Shown piece by piece: positions 16,639 to 25,918 of a stretch of DNA of 55,430 nucleotides. The notes beneath the pieces are model-generated. The model saw only the letters and a program-made list of their open reading frames with translations, had not been told where the DNA came from and did not search any database. Origin of the DNA: JAZGER01 sp036480335 (GTDB lineage Bacteria; Pseudomonadota; Gammaproteobacteria; DSM-19610); NCBI GenBank assembly GCA_036480335.1, contig JAZGGH010000033.1, positions 1-55,430 of the forward strand, given 5' to 3'. The translations under genes and the position numbers were made by a program. How positions within the stretch are numbered: the stretch's first letter is position 1; the number at the start of each line of letters is the position of its first letter.

Positions 16639-17347
16639 ATCACTTACCTTTGGGTGTTTTGCACTGATATTTGTCAGTGGTTCTGCTTTTGCTATCAGCA
16701 AGGCAGAACTGGAACGACGTATCATCAAGCTGGAATCAAAGCCTGATAATCGCGGGCTGGTGGAATTGAGCCAACAGTTAAACCAGTTGCGTCAGGATGT
16801 GCAGCAATTGCGTGGTGACATCGAAGTGCAGGCACATGAGATTCGTACTCTGGGAAAAAAACAGAAAGAATCTTATCTGGATCTAGAGCAACGATTGCAG
16901 AGTGGTGCAGTTAATACTCGTGGCGCAAGAAATGTAACGCCGGTTATTGGTTCTGGAGATGTGTCGGACCGACAGGAATATGATAATGCATTGGCAATTT
17001 TAAAACAGAGTGAATATGCGCAGGCGGCAACGGCATTTCAGGGTTTTCTGGAAACCTATCCGCAGAGTGAATACGCTGATAACGCGCAGTACTGGCTGGG
17101 CGAAGTGTTTTATGTCATGCGACAATTTCCGGATGCGCTACGCGAATTTGATAAAGTCATTAGTCAGTATCCGGATAGCAGCAAGGTTGCCGATGCAAAG
17201 CTCAAATCGGGTTTCATTCGCTACGAAATAAAAGACTGGAGTGGCGCCCGGGCAGACCTGGCCTCAGTGGTACAGAATTTTCCCGCGTCGACACCTGCGC
17301 GTCTGGCTAAGGAACGCCTGCAGCTGATGGATAAGGAAGGTCGGTAG
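16625..17347 (+). CDS. cpoB: Cell division coordinator CpoB (YbgF), periplasmic TPR protein
   Basis: Last gene of the Tol-Pal cluster; coordinates peptidoglycan synthesis with Tol-Pal constriction. From ATG 16625 (240 residues) the signal peptide MSMARSLTFGCFALIFVSGSAFA is followed by a coiled coil (about 25-85, ERRIIKLESKPDNRGLVELSQQLNQLRQD), a linker, then a C-terminal TPR domain. The latter opens with QEYDNALAILKQSEYAQAATAFQGFL and continues YADNAQYWLGEVFYVMRQFPDALREFDKVI. The start inside pal (14-nt overlap) gives a good signal peptide; the longer upstream frame would spoil it. Confidence 0.94.
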   Translation: MSMARSLTFGCFALIFVSGSAFAISKAELERRIIKLESKPDNRGLVELSQQLNQLRQDVQQLRGDIEVQAHEIRTLGKKQKESYLDLEQRLQSGAVNTRGARNVTPVIGSGDVSDRQEYDNALAILKQSEYAQAATAFQGFLETYPQSEYADNAQYWLGEVFYVMRQFPDALREFDKVISQYPDSSKVADAKLKSGFIRYEIKDWSGARADLASVVQNFPASTPARLAKERLQLMDKEGR

Positions 17348-17352
17348 ATACA

Positions 17353-17994
17353 TTGCCAACGCTGAAAATCACGGAAATCTTTCTCTCCCTGCAGGGAGAG
17401 GCGGATACCGTAGGCTATCCAACGGTATTCGTCAGGTTAACAGGTTGTCCTTTGCGCTGCGTTTACTGTGATACCGCCTATGCTTTCAAGGGTGGTGAAA
17501 AATGGCAAATCACTGATATTCTGCAACAGGTTTCTTCCTACGGTGTTAAATATGTGACCGTGACGGGCGGTGAGCCACTGGCACAGAAAAACTGCCTGCA
17601 GTTATTGTCATTACTCTGTGATCAGGGCTATCGAGTTTCTCTGGAGACCAGTGGAGCTATGGATGTGTCCAACGTGGATCACAGAGTCATCAAGGTGCTG
17701 GATATAAAAACGCCGGCATCGGGCGAAGTCGATCAGAATCTGTTTACCAATCTTGCACATCTGGCTTCAGTAGATCAGGTGAAGTTTGTGATTAGCGATC
17801 AGGTGGATTACCGTTGGTCCTGCCAGATGATTGATGAGCATTCGCTAGCTGAGCGATGCGATATCCTGTTCTCGCCGGTACATGGTAAACAGGATGCAAC
17901 TGAACTGGCTAAATGGATCATTGCAGATCGTTTACCTGTGCGTTTCCAGATACAATTACACAAGCTTTTGTGGAATGATGAAGCGGGACGATAA
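17353..17994 (+). CDS. queE: 7-carboxy-7-deazaguanine synthase
   Basis: Radical-SAM enzyme that converts carboxytetrahydropterin to 7-carboxy-7-deazaguanine in queuosine synthesis. The substrate loop ITEIFLSLQGEADTVGYPTVFVRLTGCPLRCVYCDTAYAF carries the three cluster cysteines (CPLRCVYC, CxxxCxxC). VTVTGGEPLAQ is the SAM-binding GGE motif. LDIKTPASGE and HGKQDATELAKWI follow as expected. The 213-residue length is typical. TTG 17353 appears to be the start, since the family begins at this point and no ATG is nearby. Adjacent to queC, 5 nt after cpoB, as in many Gammaproteobacteria. Confidence 0.95.
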   Translation: MPTLKITEIFLSLQGEADTVGYPTVFVRLTGCPLRCVYCDTAYAFKGGEKWQITDILQQVSSYGVKYVTVTGGEPLAQKNCLQLLSLLCDQGYRVSLETSGAMDVSNVDHRVIKVLDIKTPASGEVDQNLFTNLAHLASVDQVKFVISDQVDYRWSCQMIDEHSLAERCDILFSPVHGKQDATELAKWIIADRLPVRFQIQLHKLLWNDEAGR

Positions 17995-18018
17995 TCTTTA
18001 ACTGGAAGCCTTTCCTGA

Positions 18019-18696
18019 ATGAATGCAAAAGCTGTGGTTTTACTTTCCGGAGGCCTGGATTCGGCGACAACCTTATCGATTGCCCAGAGTCAGGCTTTTG
18101 AATGCTATGCGCTGAGTTTTGATTATGGGCAGCGTCATCGAGCTGAACTGAAAGCAGCGCAACGCATCGCTGCAAATAGACAGGTGGCGGCGTACAAAAC
18201 AGTAAAGCTGGATTTGCGAACCATAGGGGGGTCGGCGCTCACAGATACGAGCATTGATGTGCCTGACGTTCCCTCTGAGGGTATTCCTGTTACCTATGTG
18301 CCTGCGCGAAATACCATTTTTCTGTCTATTGCGCTTGGCTGGGCCGAGGTGCTGGATGCAACGGCTATTTTTATCGGTGTGAATGCAGTGGATTATTCAG
18401 GCTACCCAGATTGTAGACCGGAATACATTGAGGCTTTCCGTCAGATGGCCGCATTGGCTACACGCTCTGGCGTGGAGGGAAGTCCTGTCAAAATTGAAAC
18501 ACCCCTGATCGAAATGAGTAAATCCAGCATTATTCGCAAGGGTATTGGCCTGGGGGTGGACTATTCGCAAACAGTGTCCTGTTATAATGCAGATGAAGAA
18601 GGGCGTGCCTGTGGCCGATGTGATTCCTGTCGATTGAGAAAACAGGGTTTTATCGATGCGGGTCTATCTGATATGACGATTTATCAATCTTGTTGA
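18019..18696 (+). CDS. queC: 7-cyano-7-deazaguanine synthase
   Basis: ATP-dependent enzyme making preQ0 from 7-carboxy-7-deazaguanine and ammonia in queuosine synthesis. The PP-loop motif VVLLSGGLDSATTL is at the N-terminus. FDYGQRHRAELKAAQRIA and TYVPARNTIFLSIALGWAEV follow, and the zinc site CYNADEEGRACGRCDSCRLRKQGF contributes four cysteines near the C-terminus. The 225-residue length is standard. It follows queE by 24 nt, completing the preQ0 pair. Confidence 0.96.
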   Translation: MNAKAVVLLSGGLDSATTLSIAQSQAFECYALSFDYGQRHRAELKAAQRIAANRQVAAYKTVKLDLRTIGGSALTDTSIDVPDVPSEGIPVTYVPARNTIFLSIALGWAEVLDATAIFIGVNAVDYSGYPDCRPEYIEAFRQMAALATRSGVEGSPVKIETPLIEMSKSSIIRKGIGLGVDYSQTVSCYNADEEGRACGRCDSCRLRKQGFIDAGLSDMTIYQSC

Positions 18697-18754
18697 CTGG
18701 CCGATACAGACAGAATATGGTTGCGAAAAAAGAAAGTCGAGAGAGATAAATTTT

Positions 18755-20020
18755 ATGGAATATTCTGATTTTTTTAGTGCCCAGTCCATGCTGTTGTGGG
18801 GAACGTTTGGCTTAGCCTTTATTCTTGGATTTGTTGCAAACAAGACGAATTTCTGCACTATGGGTGCAGTATCTGACTGGGTTAATATCGGCGATAAGGG
18901 ACGTTTCAGAGCCTGGTTGCTGGCAATAACGGTAGCCTTGATGGGTGTCATACTGCTCGAAAAAATGGGTCTGGTTAATGTTACATCCTCATTTCCTCCT
19001 TATCGGGCCGAGTCGCTCATCTGGGCAGAAAACCTCCTTGGCGGGATTTTATTCGGTATCGGTATGACGCTAGCAAGTGGCTGTGGTAATAAAACGCTTA
19101 TCCGCATTGGTGGCGGCAATCTGAAATCGATTATGGTTGCTGCGATTATCGGAATTATTGCCTATTTTATGCTCAATCCCTTGCCTGGTACAGATCAGAC
19201 GCTTTTCACCCTGCTGTTCTATTCGTGGATTCGACCGCTGGCCATTGATCTTGGCAAGGCCCAGGATCTGGGTACCTTGATCGCAGGCCCGGAAAAGGCA
19301 GTGGATGCGCGATTGTGGATTGGTTTTTTGATTGCTGTTGCTTTGCAGATCTATATTTTCAAATCTGTGGATTTTAGAAAAAGTCGTGACAATATACTGG
19401 CCGGTGTTGTTGTTGGGCTGGTTGTTCTTGGTGGTTGGTATCTAACGAGTAATATCACAATTAATGTAGATGATAACCCTCTTACGCTACAGGGCTATGT
19501 GCAGGACTGGGATTTTCTGGCAGAATCAGAAGAAGGTAAACCGGCAGACAGTCGCCCATTGGCGCCACAGTCATTTACTTTTATCAGCCCTCTTGGGCAA
19601 ACGGCAGGCTATTCTGCTACGGGTTTTGATCGAGCATACCTGACATTCGGTGTGATGGCTGTGCTGGGTGTCCTGATCGGTTCATTGCTGTGGTCACTGC
19701 TCAGTCGTTCGTTTCGGATTGAATGGTTTGCTTCGGTAAAGGATTTTTTCAATCATTTCATCGGTGCCCTGCTTATGGGTGTAGGCGGTGTGCTGGCGCT
19801 CGGTTGTACGCTTGGGCAGGCAGTTACTGGCATATCAACACTGGCCCTGGGTTCATTTATCGCCTTTTTTGGTATCGTTGCAGGCTGTGCTTTGACGATG
19901 AAAATCCAGTATTACAAACTGGTTTACGAAGATGAGGCTAGCTTCCTGGATGCCTTATTGAGCTCTCTGGTGGATTTACGTTTATTGCCGGCGGCTCTCC
20001 GGCGTCTGGATGCGGTGTAA
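18755..20020 (+). CDS. YeeE/YedE family (Sulf_transp) inner-membrane transporter
   Basis: A 421-residue polytopic membrane protein of the YeeE/YedE family, members of which import thiosulfate (TsuA) or related sulfur compounds. Two internal repeats carry the conserved cysteine motifs expected to handle the sulfur substrate: GMTLASGCGNKTLIRIGGGN (about residue 108) and GGVLALGCTLGQAVTGISTLALGS (about residue 345). An additional FVANKTNFCTMGAVSDW near residue 30 is also typical. Roughly ten hydrophobic helices are visible. It stands 58 nt after queC with its own spacing and may have a separate promoter. The substrate is not provable from sequence. Confidence 0.88.
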   Translation: MEYSDFFSAQSMLLWGTFGLAFILGFVANKTNFCTMGAVSDWVNIGDKGRFRAWLLAITVALMGVILLEKMGLVNVTSSFPPYRAESLIWAENLLGGILFGIGMTLASGCGNKTLIRIGGGNLKSIMVAAIIGIIAYFMLNPLPGTDQTLFTLLFYSWIRPLAIDLGKAQDLGTLIAGPEKAVDARLWIGFLIAVALQIYIFKSVDFRKSRDNILAGVVVGLVVLGGWYLTSNITINVDDNPLTLQGYVQDWDFLAESEEGKPADSRPLAPQSFTFISPLGQTAGYSATGFDRAYLTFGVMAVLGVLIGSLLWSLLSRSFRIEWFASVKDFFNHFIGALLMGVGGVLALGCTLGQAVTGISTLALGSFIAFFGIVAGCALTMKIQYYKLVYEDEASFLDALLSSLVDLRLLPAALRRLDAV

Positions 20021-20046
20021 ATTTCCGCTGGCATTGAGATAAAGCT

Positions 20047-20075
20047 TTGCTCAAAGGGCATGCCTAGGGTATGAT
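20047..20075 (+). promoter_or_regulatory. Sigma-70 promoter of the tRNA-Lys gene
   Basis: TTGCTC (20047-20052), a 17-nt spacer and TATGAT (20070-20075) lie 24 bp before the mature tRNA 5' end. Predicted start is about 20082. Good spacing and close matches in the correct place support this. Confidence 0.62.
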
Positions 20076-20099
20076 TCCTTGCTTTGAATTTCCGTATTT

Positions 20100-20175
20100 G
20101 GGTCGTTAGCTCAGTTGGTAGAGCAGTTGGCTTTTAATCAATTGGTCGAAGGTTCGAATCCTTCACGACCCACCA
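20100..20175 (+). tRNA. tRNA-Lys (anticodon TTT)
   Basis: A full cloverleaf can be folded. The acceptor arm GGGTCGT (20100-20106) pairs with ACGACCC (20165-20171), then A and the encoded CCA (20173-20175). The D-arm contains AGCTCAGTTGGTAGAGC, and the anticodon loop CTTTTAA presents TTT. The T-arm is AGGTTCGAATCCT. There is no integrated element visible at its 3' end; the next gene starts 31 bp downstream. Confidence 0.98.
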
Positions 20176-20206
20176 TTCTTTCTTCCTTTCCGTTATCATT
20201 AACGAT

Positions 20207-21637
20207 ATGGGTCAGGAAATTTCACATACAACTTTTTCGCAAAGTGACTTTTCAGAATACAAGCGCCGCTTGAAAACTGAGACACAGCTATTGTTATCCA
20301 GTTTACGCCAGGGAGGTTTCTCGACGCGCTTGCCCGTTGGGGGATTTGAAGTTGAAGGCTGGCTGGTTGATGGGTCCATGCATCCCGCGCCAGTCAATCA
20401 GGCATTTTTCAAGGCACTGAAAAACCCTCTGGCGACACCGGAACTGGCAAAGTTCAATATTGAATTGAATAATGAGCCTCTATCTTTGAGGCAGGATGCG
20501 CTGAGCCGTTTTGCGAAAGAATTAAAGCAGGTGTTTGCCGATGCAGAGACAGCGGCACGCTCAGTCAATGCGAGGGTGATGTTGAATGGTATTCTGCCGA
20601 CTCTCTGTGAGACCGATTGCTGCCTGGATAACATGTCAAACATGACGCGCTATCATGTACTCAATGACCTGATTTTTGAGGCGCGCAAACAGCAACCGTT
20701 ACAGCTTAATATCCGTGGAGATATTTGCGCTGATACACATCATTCGGAACAGCTGCAATTAAAACACTATTCAGTCATGCTGGAAGCAGGTGCAACGTCC
20801 TTTCAGGTTCATATGCAAATCCCCTGGCATAAAGCGCATCTTTATTATAATGCGTCAATCATGGCCTCTGCTGCAGTGCTTGCGGCATCAACCAATTCTC
20901 CTTATCTGTTTGGCAAGCGTCTATGGCATGAAACCAGAATACCGTTGTTTGAACAATCGGTGGATTCTGCAAACGGACCACAGCGTGTAAGTTTTGGCAG
21001 TGGTTTTGCGAAAAAGTCCATTGGTGAATGCTTTACAGAGAATCTTCAGGATTATCCTGTATTACTTCCGGAACTTACCTCTGAGGCAGTCGAACAATTC
21101 TCCCATTTGCGTCTGCATAATGGCGTCATCTGGCGCTGGAATCGACCGCTGGTGGGGTTTGATGACGATGGTACGCCCCACATTCGTATTGAGCATCGTT
21201 GTCTGCCTGCGGGGCCAACAATCGATGACATGGTAGCCAATGCTGCGTTCTATTATGGTTTGACCGAGTCGCTGGCCAGGAGCATGAATGATCGCCCAGC
21301 CATGACATTCCAGCAGGCCCGGTCAGGTTTCTATGCGGTAGCCTGCCAGGGTTTGAAGGCGCGGCTGGAGTGGTGTGGTGAGACAATCCCGGCACAGGCA
21401 TTGATTCTGGATCAGTTGCTTTCCATGGCAGAGGAGGGTCTGGGGTCCCTGAATATCAACGATGATGATATCCGTCACTGGCTGGGCATTGTGGCGGCCC
21501 GGGTTGAGACGGGCCAGACGGGTTCAGTTTGGCAGATTGATCATATTGAAAAACATTCGGCGACGATGGAAAGTCTGTCACGTGACTATTTGATCCATCA
21601 ACATGAATCAGCACCCGTGCACCTGTGGGGGCATTAA
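20207..21637 (+). CDS. Glutamate-cysteine ligase family (GCS2-like) carboxylate-amine ligase
   Basis: The 476-residue protein appears to belong to the GCS2/carboxylate-amine ligase group, enzymes that join a carboxylate to an amine using ATP. Supporting segments are GGFEVEGWLVD near residue 47 (metal-binding Glu-x-Glu type strand), KFNIELNNEPLSLRQDAL near 85, TSFQVHMQIPWHKAHLYYNAS near 200, and HIRIEHRCLPAGPTIDDMVANAAFYYGL near 325 with an Arg/His pair. The architecture fits a cytosolic two-substrate ligase, but this is not a canonical GshA and the amine partner is unknown. It is followed after 11 nt by an aspartoacylase-like hydrolase, so the two probably act on related amides. Confidence 0.75.
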   Translation: MGQEISHTTFSQSDFSEYKRRLKTETQLLLSSLRQGGFSTRLPVGGFEVEGWLVDGSMHPAPVNQAFFKALKNPLATPELAKFNIELNNEPLSLRQDALSRFAKELKQVFADAETAARSVNARVMLNGILPTLCETDCCLDNMSNMTRYHVLNDLIFEARKQQPLQLNIRGDICADTHHSEQLQLKHYSVMLEAGATSFQVHMQIPWHKAHLYYNASIMASAAVLAASTNSPYLFGKRLWHETRIPLFEQSVDSANGPQRVSFGSGFAKKSIGECFTENLQDYPVLLPELTSEAVEQFSHLRLHNGVIWRWNRPLVGFDDDGTPHIRIEHRCLPAGPTIDDMVANAAFYYGLTESLARSMNDRPAMTFQQARSGFYAVACQGLKARLEWCGETIPAQALILDQLLSMAEEGLGSLNINDDDIRHWLGIVAARVETGQTGSVWQIDHIEKHSATMESLSRDYLIHQHESAPVHLWGH

Positions 21638-21648
21638 CAGAGAATCCA

Positions 21649-22686
21649 ATGTTACAGTTAAATGAGATCACGAACATTCCAGATGCCTTTTTTCAGCTAA
21701 CCAGCCTGGCAGATATCCATCACGTTTTTCCACAACCCACATTAATACATCTTCAAGGTGAAAATCCACAACCTTTGTTTGTCTCTGTGTTAATGCACGG
21801 AAATGAAGACACTGGTTTTTTTGCGATACAGAAACTGCTGTTAAAATACCAGCAGCGGAAATTGCCACGCGCACTGTCTATTTTTATCGGTAATGTTTCG
21901 GCTGCCAGATCTGGTTTGCGGCGACTGAATGGCCAACCGGATTACAATAGAGTATGGCCAGGTTCCGATGTTATTGATTGTCCGGAGTCCAGGCTTATGT
22001 TGCAGGTGGTTGAAAGAATGCAGCAGACTCTGCCGTTTGCGAGTATTGATTTGCATAATAATACGGGCATGAACCCGCATTATGGTTGTATCAATCGCCT
22101 CGATGTGAAGTTTCTGCAGTTAGCAAAACTGTTTTCAAGGACCGTGGTTTACTTTGAGACACCTACGGGTGTGCAGTCAATGGCATTTGCAGAATTCTGC
22201 CCGGCAATTACTGTTGAATGTGGCAAACCGCATTTGCCGAATGGCATTGCTCATGCCATGGATTATGTCGATAGCGTATTGCATCTTAGTGACATTGAAG
22301 GTGAGCCGGTGAGCGAAAAGGATGTGGATCTATTTCATACAGTTGCGAGAGTGACAGTGTCAGAAAATTGCAGTTTCAGTTTTACGGACAGGCAGGCAGA
22401 TATTTTTCTTGATCCGGGTATTGAGCAATTAAATTTTTCGGAAGCGCAAAAGGGCATGCCTTTTGGTGAAGTCGGGGACGGTGTCGGCATGGGCATGGGG
22501 CTAATAGCCTGGGATGACCGAGGTAATGATATGACCGAGCGTTTTTTTCAGAAAGTTCAAAGCCAGATACAGCTTAACATATCTGCAATGCCGGCCATGA
22601 TAACGCTGAATGAAGAAATCGTCCGCCAGGATTGTTTATGTTATTTGATGGAGCGAATGCAGTGGGAATGGTCGAGGACTTCTTAG
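21649..22686 (+). CDS. M14/AspA family zinc carboxypeptidase-like deacylase
   Basis: A 345-residue zinc hydrolase of the succinylglutamate desuccinylase/aspartoacylase group. The zinc site is visible as LMHGNEDTGFFAIQKLL (HxxE) near residue 50 and the third ligand in SIDLHNNTGMNPHYG near 140. The general base Glu is in AITVECGKPHLPNG near 190. ATG 21649 is preceded by an AGAG site; the longer frame begins inside the upstream gene. Paired with the GCS2-like ligase 11 nt upstream, it may cleave the amide that ligase forms or recycle an N-acylated amino acid. Its last 4 nt overlap the convergent GGDEF-EAL gene. Confidence 0.82.
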   Translation: MLQLNEITNIPDAFFQLTSLADIHHVFPQPTLIHLQGENPQPLFVSVLMHGNEDTGFFAIQKLLLKYQQRKLPRALSIFIGNVSAARSGLRRLNGQPDYNRVWPGSDVIDCPESRLMLQVVERMQQTLPFASIDLHNNTGMNPHYGCINRLDVKFLQLAKLFSRTVVYFETPTGVQSMAFAEFCPAITVECGKPHLPNGIAHAMDYVDSVLHLSDIEGEPVSEKDVDLFHTVARVTVSENCSFSFTDRQADIFLDPGIEQLNFSEAQKGMPFGEVGDGVGMGMGLIAWDDRGNDMTERFFQKVQSQIQLNISAMPAMITLNEEIVRQDCLCYLMERMQWEWSRTS

Positions 22687-24542
22687 GAATGCATTTCCGG
22701 GACTGTTACTAAATCTGTCGTCAGTAATTCTTCCAGCTCGTCGAAGGGTACAGGTTTACTGAAATAAAATCCCTGGAAATCCTTGCAGCCCATGTTGATA
22801 AGGCAGTTGAGTTCTGATTCTGTCTCTACACCTTCAGCAATGGTTGAAAGACCAAGCCCCTTTGCCAGAGCCAGAATCGTCGAAGCGATGATTTTGCTGT
22901 CATTATTTTTATCCATATTGTGAACAAAAGCCTGGTCAATCTTGAGTGTTTTTACCGGTATCTGTTTTAGATAAGACAGTGATGAATATCCTGTGCCAAA
23001 GTCATCAATGGAAAAATGAATGCCAATTCTGTTCAGTATGCGCACTTTATGCGTGGCATCATCAATATTATCAATCAGAGAGCTTTCAGTGATTTCCAGG
23101 CCAAGATGACGTGAATCTATTAATGTGTCATTAATACTATCGATCACTGTTTCGACAAAATTCTTATGCGCCAGTTGTATGCTGCTAACATTTGCAGATA
23201 TTCTTTTGAAAGATGCAGGAATATTCTGTGATTCAAGTTTGCGTATGTGGCGGCAGGTTGTGTGTAATACCCAGTTGCCAATATCTATAATAAGGCCGGA
23301 ATATTCTGCAATAGGGATAAATTCAGCAGGTGAAATATACCCATGCTCAGGATGAGGCCAGCGTATTAATGCTTCTGCGCCAATAATTTCATGCAGGGCA
23401 TTGAATTGCGGCTGGTAATGCAATTCAAACTGTTCCAGTTTAATGGCCTCACGAAGGTCTTTTTCCAGGTCAAGTCGTTTCTGCAGATTTCTGGAAATGT
23501 CCGGATTGAAAAAGAAGGCGGAGCTTCCTGCAGTAAGCTTGGCGTGGTACATGGCCACATCCGTTCGTTGTATTTCCTCTTCAGCAGTGAGTTTTTCGTC
23601 ACCAGAAAAAGTATTCATGCCAATGCTTATATTGGTATGAATAACGTTTGTCGGAGTGACAACCGGTTGCGAGAACAGGGTAAACAATTTGTCGGATACC
23701 CGGTAAATATTTTGCACGGCTTTCTGATGTGTATCACCAATGCTGGTAAGCAGGATAACAAATTCATCGCCACCCAGTCGTACCACTGTGTCTTCTTTTC
23801 TGACAGCCGATTCCAGCATGCCTGCAATTGCACAGAGCAGTTCGTCACCGACGGCATGCCCGAGTGTATCATTGATTGTTTTGAACCGGTCAAGATCAAT
23901 AAACATCAGCCCACCATAATTGTTGTTTCGGTGGCATCTGGATAATTCCTGATCAAGTTTTTTAATTAATGATCGCCGGTTTGAGAGTTTGGTCAAATGA
24001 TCATGATCAAGCTGAAAAAGCATTTTCTCTTCAGCAATATCACGTGCCTTGTTGGCGGAGAGTAATTGCTCGTGTTCAATTGATCGGTGAGCACTTATTG
24101 ATAACCGGTTAAAGATCGGCGTCAGTGACTGGATGATAGCATCATCCAGCGGTCTGCCAAGTTTTCTCAGGATAATACAGCCGATATCTTCTAAGCCGAA
24201 AACATAAATGTATTCGTTTTTGCTGGTACTGTATGAAATTAATCCGCTGGTAGAAAAGTCATAATCATCGAATGTTAATATACAATTTTTACAGCTTGTC
24301 AGGAAGTTTTCATCTTTATCCGGGTAGCTGAAATATTGTTGTAGATCTATGTTCTGGCGATCATTTTTAAATGTGGCGTTGCCATTGTCATCTGTAGGCA
24401 GAAAATAGTGGATCGCCAGTAGAGACAGACGTTTTACGCAAACCCTTGTAAAGTGATTCAGCATGGGGCGCAAGCGCAAGTTATGGCCAATAGCCATGAC
24501 CAGTTCATTCTGTATTGACAGGAGTTGTAGTGTTTTATCCAT
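22683..24542 (-). CDS. GGDEF-EAL protein with an N-terminal GAF-like sensor region
   Basis: A 619-residue soluble c-di-GMP enzyme. Residues 1-165 form an unassigned mixed alpha/beta (GAF-like) region with a C84-K-N-C87 pair. The GGDEF domain has intact GGDEF at 257-261 and an RKED (RxxD) inhibitory site at 248-251, so cyclase activity with product inhibition is plausible. The EAL domain has EALIRW at 390-395 and DDFGTGYSSLSYLKQIPV plus EGVETESE, so phosphodiesterase activity is also plausible. No TM helix is visible. It follows the FIST gene by 23 nt on the same strand, suggesting that the FIST protein controls it. Net direction of activity cannot be told. Confidence 0.92.
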   Translation of the reverse strand: MDKTLQLLSIQNELVMAIGHNLRLRPMLNHFTRVCVKRLSLLAIHYFLPTDDNGNATFKNDRQNIDLQQYFSYPDKDENFLTSCKNCILTFDDYDFSTSGLISYSTSKNEYIYVFGLEDIGCIILRKLGRPLDDAIIQSLTPIFNRLSISAHRSIEHEQLLSANKARDIAEEKMLFQLDHDHLTKLSNRRSLIKKLDQELSRCHRNNNYGGLMFIDLDRFKTINDTLGHAVGDELLCAIAGMLESAVRKEDTVVRLGGDEFVILLTSIGDTHQKAVQNIYRVSDKLFTLFSQPVVTPTNVIHTNISIGMNTFSGDEKLTAEEEIQRTDVAMYHAKLTAGSSAFFFNPDISRNLQKRLDLEKDLREAIKLEQFELHYQPQFNALHEIIGAEALIRWPHPEHGYISPAEFIPIAEYSGLIIDIGNWVLHTTCRHIRKLESQNIPASFKRISANVSSIQLAHKNFVETVIDSINDTLIDSRHLGLEITESSLIDNIDDATHKVRILNRIGIHFSIDDFGTGYSSLSYLKQIPVKTLKIDQAFVHNMDKNNDSKIIASTILALAKGLGLSTIAEGVETESELNCLINMGCKDFQGFYFSKPVPFDELEELLTTDLVTVPEMHS

Positions 24543-24565
24543 TGTTTTGAATGACTAGAGGATCT

Positions 24566-25741
24566 CTAGAAAACCCCTACAACTGTGGTTTTGTTCAGCA
24601 GGTTTGCGGAACCGGTTTTAGCACTGAGTATTTCCCCCAGTGTCAATGCGCCAAACAGGTGAGTGACGTCTCCAGCCCCTGATACAATGGCTTCGATTTC
24701 CTGGTCAAACTCCCTGTCGAGAAATAGCAGTCGGCTGACACAGTCTATAACCATTGCAGAAGGCGTCATGTCTGGGCTTGCGAGATCATGAGCATTCCTG
24801 GCTTCGCGGGCAGCTTGATGAGAAGATTTACATAATTCCTCAATCTCTCCCTGAAGTATATAGATCATAGAGTTTTCTGGTATGTGTCCTGCACATACTA
24901 GTGATTGCTGGTGAATTTTAAGTGGATCCCTGACGATGAATTCATCATCAAGATGAACAATACCCAGTGGATAGATTTTTGCCGCTGAGTAGAAATCATC
25001 ATCAGAGAACTCAAGGCCTGTTTTATTCTTGAGTGCCTGTCGGTAAACCTCAAGCGCAGGTTTGTAGTTCAACGTTTCTATCTGATTATTATTCGAGCTT
25101 GTTACCAGATAAGGGCCGTCAAGTGTTTTCCAGCCATGTTGTACACCCGGATTTATTTCAAATGGAATTTGTACAAGCACTGCAGCATCTTCGAGTAAGC
25201 CCGTGTTAGTAAATACGCAGGGTTTCTGTATGAAGTCGAGTGAGCCTGCGCAGGCGCCAATGATTCTAACGTCTGATCCAGTCCTGTTGTACAGGGAATC
25301 AACAAAATATTCGGTTTGTGTTGTCAGAGCGTCAACAAATGTCAACAGGGTTTTGTTGTCAGGTTTACAGGAAAAACTGTGATTCAATTGCTCATCAATC
25401 ATTTCCTGATCAGTTGATAGTCTGCTGATAATCGATATTTCTACACTCTCCGAGAAGCCGATGACCAGAGTGCCGGAATGCAATATCTCCCTGTTATGCA
25501 GCAGGGCTGGGAAGCTGGCACCAAATACTGGAACAGGGATAGCTTGCAGAATACCGTTGGTCGTTTCTGGTGACCAGTTGTCATTATTACTGGCCAGAAT
25601 AAGAATGCTTCTGGCGCCAGCTTTCAGTGTTGTGCCAATGCTGTCAGACAAATCTGATGCAGTCGTTCCCTTGCAACGTAAAAGGCTGCAAATATGCTGA
25701 GACGATGTTTTACATCCCTGTTTTATCATGTTGTTACTCAA
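24566..25741 (-). CDS. FIST domain sensor protein (NosP-like)
   Basis: A 391-residue protein made of FIST N and FIST C domains with no output domain. Recognisable parts are LKAGARSILILASNNDNW, VPVFGASFPALL, VRIIGACAGSLDF, HGWKTLDGPYLVTSSNNN and the FIST C stretch YPLGIVHLDDEFIVRDPLKIHQQSLVCAGHIPENSMIYILQG. Stand-alone FIST proteins of the NosP group bind haem and sense nitric oxide, signalling to a neighbouring kinase or c-di-GMP enzyme. The GGDEF-EAL gene 23 nt downstream fits that pattern. Haem binding here is inferred from family and context only. An alternative start is ATG 25729. Confidence 0.85.
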   Translation of the reverse strand: MSNNMIKQGCKTSSQHICSLLRCKGTTASDLSDSIGTTLKAGARSILILASNNDNWSPETTNGILQAIPVPVFGASFPALLHNREILHSGTLVIGFSESVEISIISRLSTDQEMIDEQLNHSFSCKPDNKTLLTFVDALTTQTEYFVDSLYNRTGSDVRIIGACAGSLDFIQKPCVFTNTGLLEDAAVLVQIPFEINPGVQHGWKTLDGPYLVTSSNNNQIETLNYKPALEVYRQALKNKTGLEFSDDDFYSAAKIYPLGIVHLDDEFIVRDPLKIHQQSLVCAGHIPENSMIYILQGEIEELCKSSHQAAREARNAHDLASPDMTPSAMVIDCVSRLLFLDREFDQEIEAIVSGAGDVTHLFGALTLGEILSAKTGSANLLNKTTVVGVF

Positions 25742-25918
25742 AATCCTGTAATACGTTTGTTATCGTTCTATCTGTGAAAGTCTTTAGGCATACCTTGTAT
25801 TAGTAGTCGTGGTGAAATTTACAGGGTGAGGTGTTATCTTGCGGCTCGTGAGTGGCAGGGCAGTCTTTGTGAGAAAATCAGAGATTTCCCTGAGTATCCA
25901 ACCAGATGGATTGAATGA

